Below, in pieces: positions 1-7,105 of a stretch of DNA of 9,420 bases. The DNA is from Planctomycetaceae bacterium. Lineage in GTDB: Bacteria; Planctomycetota; Planctomycetia; Planctomycetales; Planctomycetaceae. Below the pieces are notes generated by a model. That model made no database searches. It saw only the letters and a program-made list of their open reading frames with translations, and was not told the origin of the DNA. Where the stretch lies: positions 1 to 9,420 of the forward strand of contig JALWSL010000033.1 of the NCBI GenBank assembly GCA_027080405.1, read 5' to 3'. How positions within the stretch are numbered: position 1 is the stretch's first letter; each line of letters begins with the position of its first letter. The position numbers and the translations under genes were made by a program.

Positions 1-99
1 GACCATTCGCCCTTCACGAATCGCCTGGATGGCGTCCTCCACGGGATCGAATTCAATTTCCTGGTCGATCAAATCACTTTTTTCAGGTGTGCTCATCAT
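1..99 (-). CDS. ribB: 3,4-dihydroxy-2-butanone 4-phosphate synthase (RibB or RibBA), N-terminal fragment
   Basis: The minus strand is open for 33 codons from an ATG at 99-97 to the window edge; a second ATG follows at 96-94. After a short acidic lead, residues 17-33 read FDPVEDAIQAIREGRMV. This resembles the first helix of RibB (E. coli RibB has VENALAALREGR, followed by the DDEDRENEGD active-site loop, which here would lie outside the window). RibB converts ribulose 5-phosphate to 3,4-dihydroxy-2-butanone 4-phosphate and formate, the four-carbon precursor of riboflavin, in the cytoplasm. Whether a GTP cyclohydrolase II domain follows (RibBA) cannot be seen. No strong Shine-Dalgarno sequence precedes the start and no FMN riboswitch is evident upstream. 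The call rests on one short motif. Confidence 0.65.
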   Translation of the reverse strand, partial: MMSTPEKSDLIDQEIEFDPVEDAIQAIREGRMV

Positions 100-616
100 G
101 CTTGGCTAACGGTATGTATCTTGACGTATCTTGAGGTGTGACATCTGGTTCTGGTATTCCAGCCGACTTTGGACGACCGGTTTCCGGGGATATAAAACGG
201 GAACCCACGCAGGAACCTCTGTCACAGAGTGGCTCTATTGGCTCAAAAGGATCGCAGTCATTCCTGTCCGGTTACGATGAGTTTACCAAGGAACAAACCG
301 GGAAGCGAGCCAAGGCAGATAAAGCAATTTGTCCTGAACATGGGCTGCTGTGCTACGACTTCTGATTTTTCATGTTTTTTTGTTCGATTTAGCTGCCCGA
401 TGATGCTTTTGGGCATCATTGTCGGTTTCCGGAATCCTTCTTCGTCGAGTTATCAACTTTTTAAACTCAAGCGACAGGAAATTTTCGTCCGCATCCCGTT
501 CGATAGACTATGTTTGAGCATCAGGACTCTATCTTGAAAACGAGTGGTACGGCTGTTGTGCGCCTGCTTCAGTCGGCTTTTGAACACCCCGGATTTATCG
601 CTTTGGGGAGAATCTC
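100..616. other. Long divergent intergenic region with no convincing gene
   Basis: These 517 bases separate the minus-strand RibB fragment from the plus-strand DUF1570 gene and should hold both promoters. Two overlapping plus-strand reading frames (138-365 and 229-537) lack a recognisable domain, a usable ribosome site or protein-like composition, so I do not call them genes. Visible structure is minor: a tandem 10-base duplication at 116-135, a hairpin with arms ATGATGC (400-406) and GCATCAT (413-419) and no T-run on either side, and a 6-base inverted repeat GATAGA/TCTATC (502-507 and 528-533). A TATGTT at 509-514 could be a -10 element for the downstream gene, but no matching -35 box was found. 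Confidence 0.6.
116..135. repeat. Two-copy tandem 10-base repeat upstream of ribB
   Basis: GTATCTTGAC (116-125) is followed directly by GTATCTTGAG (126-135), nine of ten bases identical. It lies 17 bases upstream of the RibB start codon, so it would fall in the leader or promoter of that gene. It could be a slippage duplication or a pair of binding sites; the sequence does not decide. Confidence 0.6.
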
Positions 617-1756
617 ATGCGACCAGAATTGCCATCCATTCCAGTAGCTACAGGTATTGTGCTGATTCTCTGCTCCTGGGCACAGGCAGCGACTCCGTTG
701 TTGAAGATTCAAACAAATAAAGAAACATACATCGGAAAAGAAATTGTTCATAACGATGATTACTGTTGGCTGCTGGAACGTGACGGGAAGATGAAATCGT
801 TTCCGTTCAAGGCGGTCACCGGTTTTAAGCGAATGGCCAACAATTTCAAGCCGTACTCTGCGGCGGAAATGCGTTCGCATTTGCGTCTGGAACTGGGAAA
901 AGAGTTCGAGATTATCGGCACAACGCATTACCTCGTCTGTGCGGCTCCAGGATACGGGAAAAAATATGGCAAGTTGTTTGAACAGCTTTACCGCGAAATG
1001 TACGTCTACTTTTCGACGCGGGGCTTCGTAATCAAACCGCTGGAATTCCCGTTGGTCGCGATCATTTTTCCTGATCATACCCGGTTCGTGAAATACGCAA
1101 ACGCAGACGGAATTACGAACACGCGCGGATTGGCTGGTTATTATCAGATAAAGACAAACCGGATTGCCTTGTTCGATCCGGCGACATCCAGACAGACAGC
1201 AAACATGGGATTTCCCGGTTCCTTTGACAGTTCCTCTTTCGCCAAGGCAGACACATCGAGTTCGTTGCGCGATACGATCATTCATGAAGCGACGCATCAG
1301 GTCGCTTTCAATCTCGGGTTGCATTCGAGATTGGCGGAAACGCCTCGTTGGCTTGTCGAAGGATTGGCGATGGTGTTTGAACATCCTGAATCCCGCTCGG
1401 CTTCAAAAACCGGGGCGGCTTCATCGAGAATCAATCGGGAACGGTTTGTCTGGTTTGGCAATTATGTCAAGCAGCGGCGATACAATGATTCGTTGGAGAA
1501 ATTCATTGCGAGCGACCGCCTTTTTCAAACACAAACTCTTGATGCCTACAGCGAAGCGTGGGCGTTCAGTTTCTTTTTAATGGAAACGCGATCCTCCGAG
1601 TATGCCAGGTATCTGAAGCGAGTGGCCGGTCGTCCGTTACTCGGCAAGTACACCGCGGCACAGAGACTGGACGATTTTCACAACAGCTTCGGCACTCGCA
1701 ACAAAATGAAAATGCTTGAAGCGGAATACCTGCGCTTCATTGATCAGCTTCATTGA
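617..1756 (+). CDS. Secreted DUF1570 protein, putative zinc metallopeptidase
   Basis: This is a 379-residue protein with an N-terminal Sec-type signal: the hydrophobic stretch ATGIVLILCSW at residues 11-21, then AQAA at 22-25 as the likely cleavage site. Residues 223-227 are HEATH, a match to the HExxH zinc-binding motif. It is followed by WLVEGLA (245-251), whose Glu248 is placed to act as a third zinc ligand in gluzincin style. A second motif, YSEAWAF (311-317), is also typical of DUF1570 proteins. The inferred role is an exported zinc peptidase acting in the periplasm or at the surface; no substrate is known for the family. The start is well supported by GGGGAG at 605-610, six bases before the ATG. 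The PSD1 gene follows in the same direction after 161 bases but has its own promoter. Family assignment is fairly sure; peptidase activity is inferred from the motif alone. Confidence 0.85.
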   Translation: MRPELPSIPVATGIVLILCSWAQAATPLLKIQTNKETYIGKEIVHNDDYCWLLERDGKMKSFPFKAVTGFKRMANNFKPYSAAEMRSHLRLELGKEFEIIGTTHYLVCAAPGYGKKYGKLFEQLYREMYVYFSTRGFVIKPLEFPLVAIIFPDHTRFVKYANADGITNTRGLAGYYQIKTNRIALFDPATSRQTANMGFPGSFDSSSFAKADTSSSLRDTIIHEATHQVAFNLGLHSRLAETPRWLVEGLAMVFEHPESRSASKTGAASSRINRERFVWFGNYVKQRRYNDSLEKFIASDRLFQTQTLDAYSEAWAFSFFLMETRSSEYARYLKRVAGRPLLGKYTAAQRLDDFHNSFGTRNKMKMLEAEYLRFIDQLH

Positions 1757-1823
1757 CAGACCTCATTGCCTGATATTGATCACCTGTGGTCGGCTCGAAC
1801 GAGTTGGTGCATTCACTATTTTC

Positions 1824-1852
1824 TTGATTTTACCCTGTTATTTTGGTAAAAT
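1824..1852 (+). promoter_or_regulatory. Sigma-70-like promoter with overlapping perfect dyad
   Basis: TTGATT (1824-1829, four of six to consensus) and TAAAAT (1847-1852, five of six) are separated by exactly 17 bases. Transcription would start near 1859, leaving a leader of about 60 bases before the ATG at 1918. An 8-base perfect inverted repeat, ATTTTACC (1827-1834) and GGTAAAAT (1845-1852), with a 10-base spacer lies over the same bases. It spans the -35/-10 spacer and includes the whole -10 box. It may be an operator for a dimeric repressor, or simply an AT-rich coincidence. No T-run follows, so it is unlikely to be a terminator of the preceding gene. Confidence 0.45.
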
Positions 1853-1917
1853 TACACGCTGTCCCGCCTGCAACTTTCCGCTTGTTAGCATCTTCTTTGT
1901 TACCGGCCTGAATCACA

Positions 1918-4900
1918 ATGAAAAGCATCTATTATCCCGGATTTTCGCGATTTCGTTCTTCGGTGTCGGTTCTGTTTGCCTGCTGCATCCTGTGGCAAAG
2001 TTGGGACGCTCTACTTGCTGCTGAAAACGGAATCGATTTCAGTCGGCAGATTCAACCGATTCTGGCCCGCAAGTGTTTCACCTGTCATGGGCCGGATGAA
2101 GAACATCGAGAAGCCGGTTTGCGATTGGACCTTTCTGCTTCTGCGATCGAATCCGAGGCGATTGTCCCTGGCAAACCGGAAGAAAGCGGTTTGATTGAAC
2201 GGATTTATTCGGACGATCCTGAACTGATCATGCCTCCGGCCGGTTCGCATGACCAATTGGAAGACGAAGAAAAGGAACTTCTCAAACAATGGATTCAGCA
2301 GGGAGCCGAATACAGGGAACATTGGGCCTTTATTCCACCCAGGCAGCCGAAACGGCCTGTGGTTCAGAATAAAAAATGGCCGCGAAATGAGATCGATTAT
2401 TTTGTATTGGCTCGCCTTGAAAAAGAGGGCCTTGCTCCGGCAAAGCAGGCGGGGCGCTACACGCTGGTACGGCGGTTGTATCTTGATTTGATCGGCCTGC
2501 CGCCCACACCTGAGCAGGCGGATCGGTTTGTCAACAGTAACGATCCGCAGGCTTATGAGAAACTGGTGGATCATCTGCTTGATTCCCCGCAGTACGGCGA
2601 ACGTTGGGCGCGATTGTGGCTCGATCTGGCCCGCTATGCGGATACCAACGGTTATGAAAAGGATCGCGCGCGATCGATCTGGCCTTATCGGGACTGGGTG
2701 ATTAAAGCGATCAATGCGGATATGCCTTTCGATCAGTTCACGATTGAACAGTTGGCAGGAGACATGCTCCCCAATGCGACGTTGGAGCAGCATATCGCTA
2801 CCGGTTTCCACCGAAACACCATGCTGAACGAAGAAGGAGGAATCGATCCGCTCGAATACCGTTTTTATGCGATGGTCGATCGCGTTGCGACAACGGGAAC
2901 GGTTTGGCTGGGGCTGACGACCGGCTGTTGTCAGTGTCACAGCCATAAATACGATCCGATCTCCCATACCGATTATTATCGCCTGATGGCGCTAATGAAC
3001 AATGCCGATGAGCCGGACCAGATCGTGCCCGACCCGGTCGTGGAACGAAAGCGCAAAGAAATACGGGCAGAACTCGACAAGGCCATCGCAGAGTTGCCGG
3101 GCCAGTTCCCTGCAGCAGCGAATGAAAAGCCGACCGCTGAAAACAGGAAGAAACACCTGGAGCAGAAATATCAACAATGGCTTGATAAACAAAGAAAACT
3201 GGCCGTCAAATGGCAGACGATTCGGCCAACAGAAATGAAAACAAATTTGCCGCGACTCGAAATACTTGAAGATGGCTCGATCTTTTCAACTGGCGATATC
3301 ACCAAGCGGGATCTGTTTGAGTTGGTCTTCCCGCTTGATGGAATTTCCCAACCGATTACTGCGATTCGACTGGAAGTTCTGCCCGATGACAGACTTCCCG
3401 CGCGAGGGCCGGGTCGAGCGTATTATGAAGGCCGCAAGGGTGATTTCTTTTTGAGTGAATTGACGGCAAGACACAACAAACAGCCGGCACCGTTTGCGGA
3501 CGGTTCGGTCAGTTTCGGGAAGATCAGTATCGGCAACGGAAAAGCAGATGCGAAAAACGTGTTCGATGGCGATGGTTCAACCGGCTGGTCAACTTCGGGA
3601 AAGGAAGGGGAAGCAAACCATCTTGTTCTCCTCTTCAAAAAACCGATCCCGCCGGAAGGAACGCTTGCCATTTCGATGCTGTTTGAAAGGCATTTTGCGG
3701 CGAGTTTGGGGCGTTTCCGTTTTTCTGTCACCACACAGAAAAAACCTGTGACCGCGAAAAAATATCCGGTTGAAATTGAAGAACTGCTCACCCGTGATAG
3801 CGATTCTCTTACGGAAAAAGAGCGGGAAAAACTACGCCGGGAATTTTTGCTTGTTGCTCCGGAACTGGCAGACGCTCGGAAAAAGATCGACGCGATTCGC
3901 GCGAAACTTCCGAAAAACCCGACGACAATGGTGCTGCGGGAAAGACCGAAAGATAACCCCCGGAAAACGCATCGACATCATCGTGGGGAGTATCTGAGTA
4001 TTAAGGAGGAAGTGACGCCCGGGGTTCCTGCGCTCTTTCCGCCACTTGACAAAGGGGAGGCGGCCAACCGTCTTGCCTTGGCCAGATGGTTGGTGAGCGA
4101 AAAGAATCCGCTTGTTGCCCGTGTGGTTGTCAATCGGCAATGGCAGGCATTTTTCGGCAATGGCATCGTTCGTTCACCCGACGACTTCGGCACTCAGGCC
4201 GATCCCCCCACGCACCCGCAACTTCTGGACTGGCTGGCGACTGAATTTGTCAAACGGGGGTGGTCGAGAAAAAAATTGCATCGGTTGATTGTCAATTCGG
4301 CGACCTATCGACAAAGTGCGCAGGTCGGTGAAAAACTGCATCGGATCGATCCTGACAATCGCCTGTTGGCACGCGGCCCACGGTTTCGCCTCGATGCGGA
4401 AACGATTCGGGATTTATTACTCAGTGCAAGTGGGCTGCTTTCGAAAAAAATGTACGGTCCGAGTGTCTATCCGCCGCAACCGGCCAGCGTCACCGCATTG
4501 GCTTACGGGAATATGAAATGGCCTGTTTCAACTGGAGAAGACCGTTATCGTCGTTCTCTTTACACATTCAGCAAACGAACCGCACCATTTGCCGCGTTCA
4601 CAACATTCGATGCGCCCACCGGCGAAACCTGCACCGTTCGCAGAGACCGCAGCAACACACCCCTGCAGGCGTTGACGTTACTCAATGATGAAATGTATCT
4701 GGAGATGGCAGTTGCGCTGGCTCGCATGACCGTCAACGAAAACAGAGACGAAGACCTTCCAAAGGAAGAACTGACTCGGCAACGAGCCCGCTTCCTGTTT
4801 CGCAGACTGTTGACCCGTCCCCCCAGCGAACGGGAACTGGAGATGCTGGTTCATTTTTATCAATCCCAACTGCAACGGCTGAAACAATCAGAATTAAAAG

Positions 4901-5004
4901 CAGCGGAGATCCTTGACGAAAAGGAAGCCTCCAATGAGTTAGCCGCTTGGGAACTGGTGGCCCGTGCGGTGATGAATCTGGATGAAACAATCACCAGTCC
5001 CTAA
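1918..5004 (+). CDS. Planctomycete cytochrome c / DUF1549 / DUF1553 protein (PSCyt1-PSCyt2-PSD1)
   Basis: This 1028-residue exported protein has a signal peptide (basic N-terminus, hydrophobic residues about 16-26, cleavage near LLAA at 32-35). A PSCyt1 domain covers about 38-130, with heme motif CFTCH at 53-57 and IMPPAGS at 104-110, whose Met105 is a possible axial ligand. PSCyt2 (DUF1549) covers about 155-365 and contains a second CxxCH, CCQCH (337-341), followed by SHKYDPI. A charged, probably coiled-coil stretch spans about 376-432. A beta-rich discoidin-like insert spans about 450-605 (FDGDGSTGW at 549-557, LGRFRFSVT at 597-605). PSD1 (DUF1553) runs from about 712 to the end ([20 protein letters not shown] at 723-742, [11 protein letters not shown] at 914-924). 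The function is unproven; the family is thought to act in periplasmic redox or polymer metabolism. There is no clear Shine-Dalgarno site. Such genes often precede a DUF1501 gene; here a convergent permease follows instead. Confidence 0.93.
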   Translation: MKSIYYPGFSRFRSSVSVLFACCILWQSWDALLAAENGIDFSRQIQPILARKCFTCHGPDEEHREAGLRLDLSASAIESEAIVPGKPEESGLIERIYSDDPELIMPPAGSHDQLEDEEKELLKQWIQQGAEYREHWAFIPPRQPKRPVVQNKKWPRNEIDYFVLARLEKEGLAPAKQAGRYTLVRRLYLDLIGLPPTPEQADRFVNSNDPQAYEKLVDHLLDSPQYGERWARLWLDLARYADTNGYEKDRARSIWPYRDWVIKAINADMPFDQFTIEQLAGDMLPNATLEQHIATGFHRNTMLNEEGGIDPLEYRFYAMVDRVATTGTVWLGLTTGCCQCHSHKYDPISHTDYYRLMALMNNADEPDQIVPDPVVERKRKEIRAELDKAIAELPGQFPAAANEKPTAENRKKHLEQKYQQWLDKQRKLAVKWQTIRPTEMKTNLPRLEILEDGSIFSTGDITKRDLFELVFPLDGISQPITAIRLEVLPDDRLPARGPGRAYYEGRKGDFFLSELTARHNKQPAPFADGSVSFGKISIGNGKADAKNVFDGDGSTGWSTSGKEGEANHLVLLFKKPIPPEGTLAISMLFERHFAASLGRFRFSVTTQKKPVTAKKYPVEIEELLTRDSDSLTEKEREKLRREFLLVAPELADARKKIDAIRAKLPKNPTTMVLRERPKDNPRKTHRHHRGEYLSIKEEVTPGVPALFPPLDKGEAANRLALARWLVSEKNPLVARVVVNRQWQAFFGNGIVRSPDDFGTQADPPTHPQLLDWLATEFVKRGWSRKKLHRLIVNSATYRQSAQVGEKLHRIDPDNRLLARGPRFRLDAETIRDLLLSASGLLSKKMYGPSVYPPQPASVTALAYGNMKWPVSTGEDRYRRSLYTFSKRTAPFAAFTTFDAPTGETCTVRRDRSNTPLQALTLLNDEMYLEMAVALARMTVNENRDEDLPKEELTRQRARFLFRRLLTRPPSERELEMLVHFYQSQLQRLKQSELKAAEILDEKEASNELAAWELVARAVMNLDETITSP

Positions 5005-5010
5005 CTGGTG
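4992..5010 (+). terminator. Hairpin across the PSD1 stop codon
   Basis: CACCAGT (4992-4998) and ACTGGTG (5004-5010) form a perfect 7-base stem with the loop CCCTA. The TAA stop codon (5002-5004) lies in the loop and the first base of the 3' arm. No T-run follows, so it is not a classical intrinsic terminator. It may be a weak transcript end or protect the mRNA from 3' exonucleases, or be chance. Confidence 0.25.
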
Positions 5011-5255
5011 TGCCATCGTGATCTGTCAGCATGCCGGCAGCATTTATCATTTATCGACGAGCATCATCGGACATCATCCATCGGGAAGTTACCTGCTGAT
5101 GGTTTTATAGCCCACTGACGTTTTTGTAGTAGAGTGGTACGGGCGAAGTTTGTCTTGCATCTGCAATCTGATGTGACTGTTCACCAGAACCTGTTCTGCC
5201 ATAACCTCCTCTGCCACAGGCTGCTGTTAGCGTGGCGAGTCATTTGCCGAGACTT

Positions 5256-6650
5256 TCAAACCGCAGGGAAAATTGTTGCCAGGATGCAGGTCATTGCGAA
5301 CCCGTAAACGCTCAAGAGTGTCAACAATGCGGTCCAGGTGCGGATACTTTCCCATTCAGTCAATCCTCCCATTTGCGAAAAGACCCAGAAACCGCTGTCG
5401 TTCATCCAGGAAAGCCCCAGCGAGCCGAACCCGACCGACATGGCAAGATAGACCGGGTGAATCGATAGCTCTGCCGAGGCGGGAAGCATCGAGGCAAGCA
5501 TTGAAGCTGCCGTAATCATCGCGACGGTGCCCGAACCTTGTGCAATTTTCATCATAAAAGCGAGTCCGTAGCCAATGCCCATCAGAAGCAAGGCATGTGT
5601 CGTTGCCTCCCCTGCAAATATTTCCTGGACGGCATCGCCGACACGGGCCTTTTGCAGCATGGCTCCAAAGGCTCCCCCCGCTGATGTGATAAGGATAATC
5701 AGTCCGCCACTTTTTAACGCCGTTTCTGCAACGGTTCCCATTTGAGAGAGCGAGGGGCGATGTTGGCGATAATAGACTCCCATGGCGACAAAAGTGGAGA
5801 TCAGCATGGCAACGTTCTTGTCTCCGAAGATCAGAAAAATTTTCCACATTGTTGAAGGAACCTGTCCCTCGATCTCGAAAAACGGCCTGCCAAAAGCAAC
5901 TCCGGCTATCAGTAGCACCGGTAACGCAATAGGCAGCAGCGAAGCGAACAATCCCGGAAGCTGGTCTTCGTCAATTTCAGGGACATCTTCCGCCCCCGGC
6001 ATGGGGCGTACCGGGAAGTCGGTTTTCGAGTCGATCCAGTAGGCAAAAGCAAGCCCAAGCAAAGCGCATGGAATTCCGACCGCTGCCCCAGCCAGAATCA
6101 TTGTCGCCAAATCGATTCCCAGTTCTTCAGCCATGAACAACGGGCCGGGTGTGGGAGGCACCAAGGTGTGTGTAATGACTGCACCGGCTGCGATGGCAAC
6201 CAGATAACGGGTGTAGCCCTCTCCAGTCCGCTTGTACATCGAACGGGCCAGAGGGACCAGCAAATAGAACACAGTATCGAAAAACACGGGAATTGAAAGA
6301 ACAAAGCCGGAAGAAAGCAGAGCCAGTCCCCCCCGTTTTACGCCGAGGAAACCCAATGTTGCCCGCACGATGCGATCCGCGGCCCCACTTTCCATCAAAC
6401 ACTTACCGATGATCGTTGCCGCCGCTATCACGATGCCTATTTTTCCGGCAGTCGTTCCAAAGGCGGTTGCCACGTCGGAAACACTGGTCACCCATTCGCC
6501 TTTTTCGGAGAGACTGACCCAACCGCCCGGAGCCAGCAAGCTGACCACAATCGCCGCGGTTATCAACGAAAGAAAAGCGCCTATGCGCAACACGACAATC
6601 ATCCCAATGACGATTGCCATCCCGATGAGCAAGGTGATGAGTGGGTTCAT
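5256..6650 (-). CDS. GntP-family gluconate/sugar-acid:H+ symporter
   Basis: This 464-residue inner-membrane protein is hydrophobic throughout, with many predicted membrane segments, and its length is typical of the family. Conserved GntP-type motifs occur in order: IPVFFDTVFYLL (120-131), HTLVPPTPGP (161-170), ITSAGGAFGAML (321-332), AQGSGTVAMITAA (370-382) and WMNDSGFWVF (415-424). Family members import gluconate or related acids (idonate, fructuronate, glycerate, D-serine) with protons. Substrate cannot be told from sequence, and no gluconate kinase or other sugar-acid gene lies nearby to narrow it, so no symbol is given. The ATG at 6650 gives the usual membrane-first N-terminus (MNPLITLLIGM) but has no clear Shine-Dalgarno sequence. 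A TAATAT (6707-6702, minus strand), about 50 bases upstream, could be a -10 box with a poor -35. The gene converges on PSD1 and diverges from the oxidoreductase gene. Confidence 0.93.
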   Translation of the reverse strand: MNPLITLLIGMAIVIGMIVVLRIGAFLSLITAAIVVSLLAPGGWVSLSEKGEWVTSVSDVATAFGTTAGKIGIVIAAATIIGKCLMESGAADRIVRATLGFLGVKRGGLALLSSGFVLSIPVFFDTVFYLLVPLARSMYKRTGEGYTRYLVAIAAGAVITHTLVPPTPGPLFMAEELGIDLATMILAGAAVGIPCALLGLAFAYWIDSKTDFPVRPMPGAEDVPEIDEDQLPGLFASLLPIALPVLLIAGVAFGRPFFEIEGQVPSTMWKIFLIFGDKNVAMLISTFVAMGVYYRQHRPSLSQMGTVAETALKSGGLIILITSAGGAFGAMLQKARVGDAVQEIFAGEATTHALLLMGIGYGLAFMMKIAQGSGTVAMITAASMLASMLPASAELSIHPVYLAMSVGFGSLGLSWMNDSGFWVFSQMGGLTEWESIRTWTALLTLLSVYGFAMTCILATIFPAV

Positions 6651-6893
6651 AATCGAATTTCACATTTTTCACGATGGTTTGGTTTTAGCCGGATCAGTGG
6701 TATATTACGGGAGATTTGTTGATTATGAAAGGATGCGAAACCGGAAAATGGTAGTGGATAAGTCGTGGATATGCAGTGCTGCCTTCTGTCGGGCTTCAAC
6801 ATCTCAAGGAGATTTGAGTTTCAATCGGATGGCTGGTTGCATTTTGATTCCTGTTTTGTTTAAGCGCTGGGAGTAGAATCAGCGATACGATAG

Positions 6894-7023
6894 CCAGCAG
6901 GCAGGTCGATCTTTTCACCTGCTGGTCTTTCCCGTTTGTTCCTGGCCCCCGTTTGTTCCTGACATAGTCCTTTGCAGGTGGTTGTGGTACAACTCGAAAC
7001 AGCGACCGGGAAAACGGGAAAGA
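6894..7023 (+). promoter_or_regulatory. Candidate structured leader or small RNA upstream of the oxidoreductase
   Basis: Several complementary segments nest here. CCAGCAGG (6894-6901) pairs perfectly with CCTGCTGG (6918-6925). The very next base begins TCTTTCCCGTTT (6926-6937), which is perfectly complementary to AAACGGGAAAGA (7012-7023) across a 74-base interval. Inside that interval GTTGT (6981-6985) and ACAAC (6989-6993) form a small hairpin with the loop GGT. CACCTGC (6916-6922) could instead pair with GCAGGTG (6974-6980), or in part with GCAGGT (6901-6906), giving mutually exclusive folds. The gene starts 61 to 82 bases after the last arm. The complementarity is seen directly; an RNA role, and any link to molybdenum cofactor sensing, is inference. 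Antisense strand use is equally possible. Confidence 0.3.
6931..6961. repeat. Two-copy 14-base direct repeat, period 17
   Basis: CCCGTTTGTTCCTG occurs at 6931-6944 and again, identical, at 6948-6961, with three bases between the copies. The first copy shares bases with the left arm of the 12-base inverted repeat (6926-6937). Confidence 0.75.
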
Positions 7024-7081
7024 GGCGAAACCGGGAAAGAGACGCGATTGATACACGTTCAGGGCACATTCGGGGCACATT
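7015..7081. repeat. Two adjacent pairs of short direct repeats before the oxidoreductase start
   Basis: CGGGAAAGAGGCG (7015-7027) is repeated as CGGGAAAGAGACG (7032-7044), twelve of thirteen bases identical, period 17; a third CGGGAAA lies at 7007-7013. Just downstream GGGCACATT occurs at 7062-7070 and 7073-7081, period 11. The last copy ends four bases before the possible GTG start at 7085, so these repeats lie in the likely leader and could influence translation, or be slippage duplications. Confidence 0.65.
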
Positions 7082-7105
7082 TGAGTGAGCAAAGGATTTT
7101 CTGAA

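Larger units (their letters stand above)
6651..7084. other. Divergent intergenic region between the permease and the oxidoreductase
   Basis: No gene is supported in these 434 bases. Open frames on both strands are extensions of frames antisense to the neighbouring genes and have no recognisable domain. The half next to the permease is plain. The half next to the oxidoreductase is rich in inverted and tandem repeats, described separately. A TAGAAT at 6874-6879 is a five-of-six match to a -10 box, but its -35 region (CTGTTT at 17-base spacing) is poor. If used, transcription would begin near 6886, just before the inverted-repeat cluster. Confidence 0.6.

Noticed and set aside
400..419. ATGATGC/GCATCAT hairpin, considered as a terminator
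   Set aside because: No T-run follows on either strand, and no gene ends nearby.
138..537. Two overlapping plus-strand reading frames of 75 and 102 codons
   Set aside because: No recognisable domain, no credible ribosome site and mutually overlapping frames; more likely random open frames in a long gap.
100..616. FMN riboswitch upstream of ribB
   Set aside because: The conserved RFN-element segments were not found on the minus strand of this gap.
569..1384. Minus-strand frame of 271 codons
   Set aside because: Lies antisense to the DUF1570 gene, with Arg- and Cys-rich low-quality translation; the sense gene has a signal peptide, HEATH motif and good ribosome site.
1970..1990. Possible lipobox (LFAC, residues 19-22) in the PSD1 signal peptide
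   Set aside because: Phe at the -2 position does not fit the lipobox consensus, and a Sec cleavage site near LLAA is more plausible.
2011..2967. Minus-strand frame of 318 codons
   Set aside because: Antisense shadow of the PSCyt1/PSCyt2 coding region; the translation shows no domain and the sense strand is unambiguous.
541..5142. GAGTGGTACGG occurring near 541 and again near 5132
   Set aside because: An 11-base match is expected several times by chance in a window this size, and the flanking bases are not shared.
5185..5198. CAGAAC-CT-GTTCTG palindrome, considered as a LexA-type operator
   Set aside because: Known LexA boxes of the GAAC/GTTC type need a four-base spacer, here it is two; it lies downstream of both convergent genes, not in a promoter.
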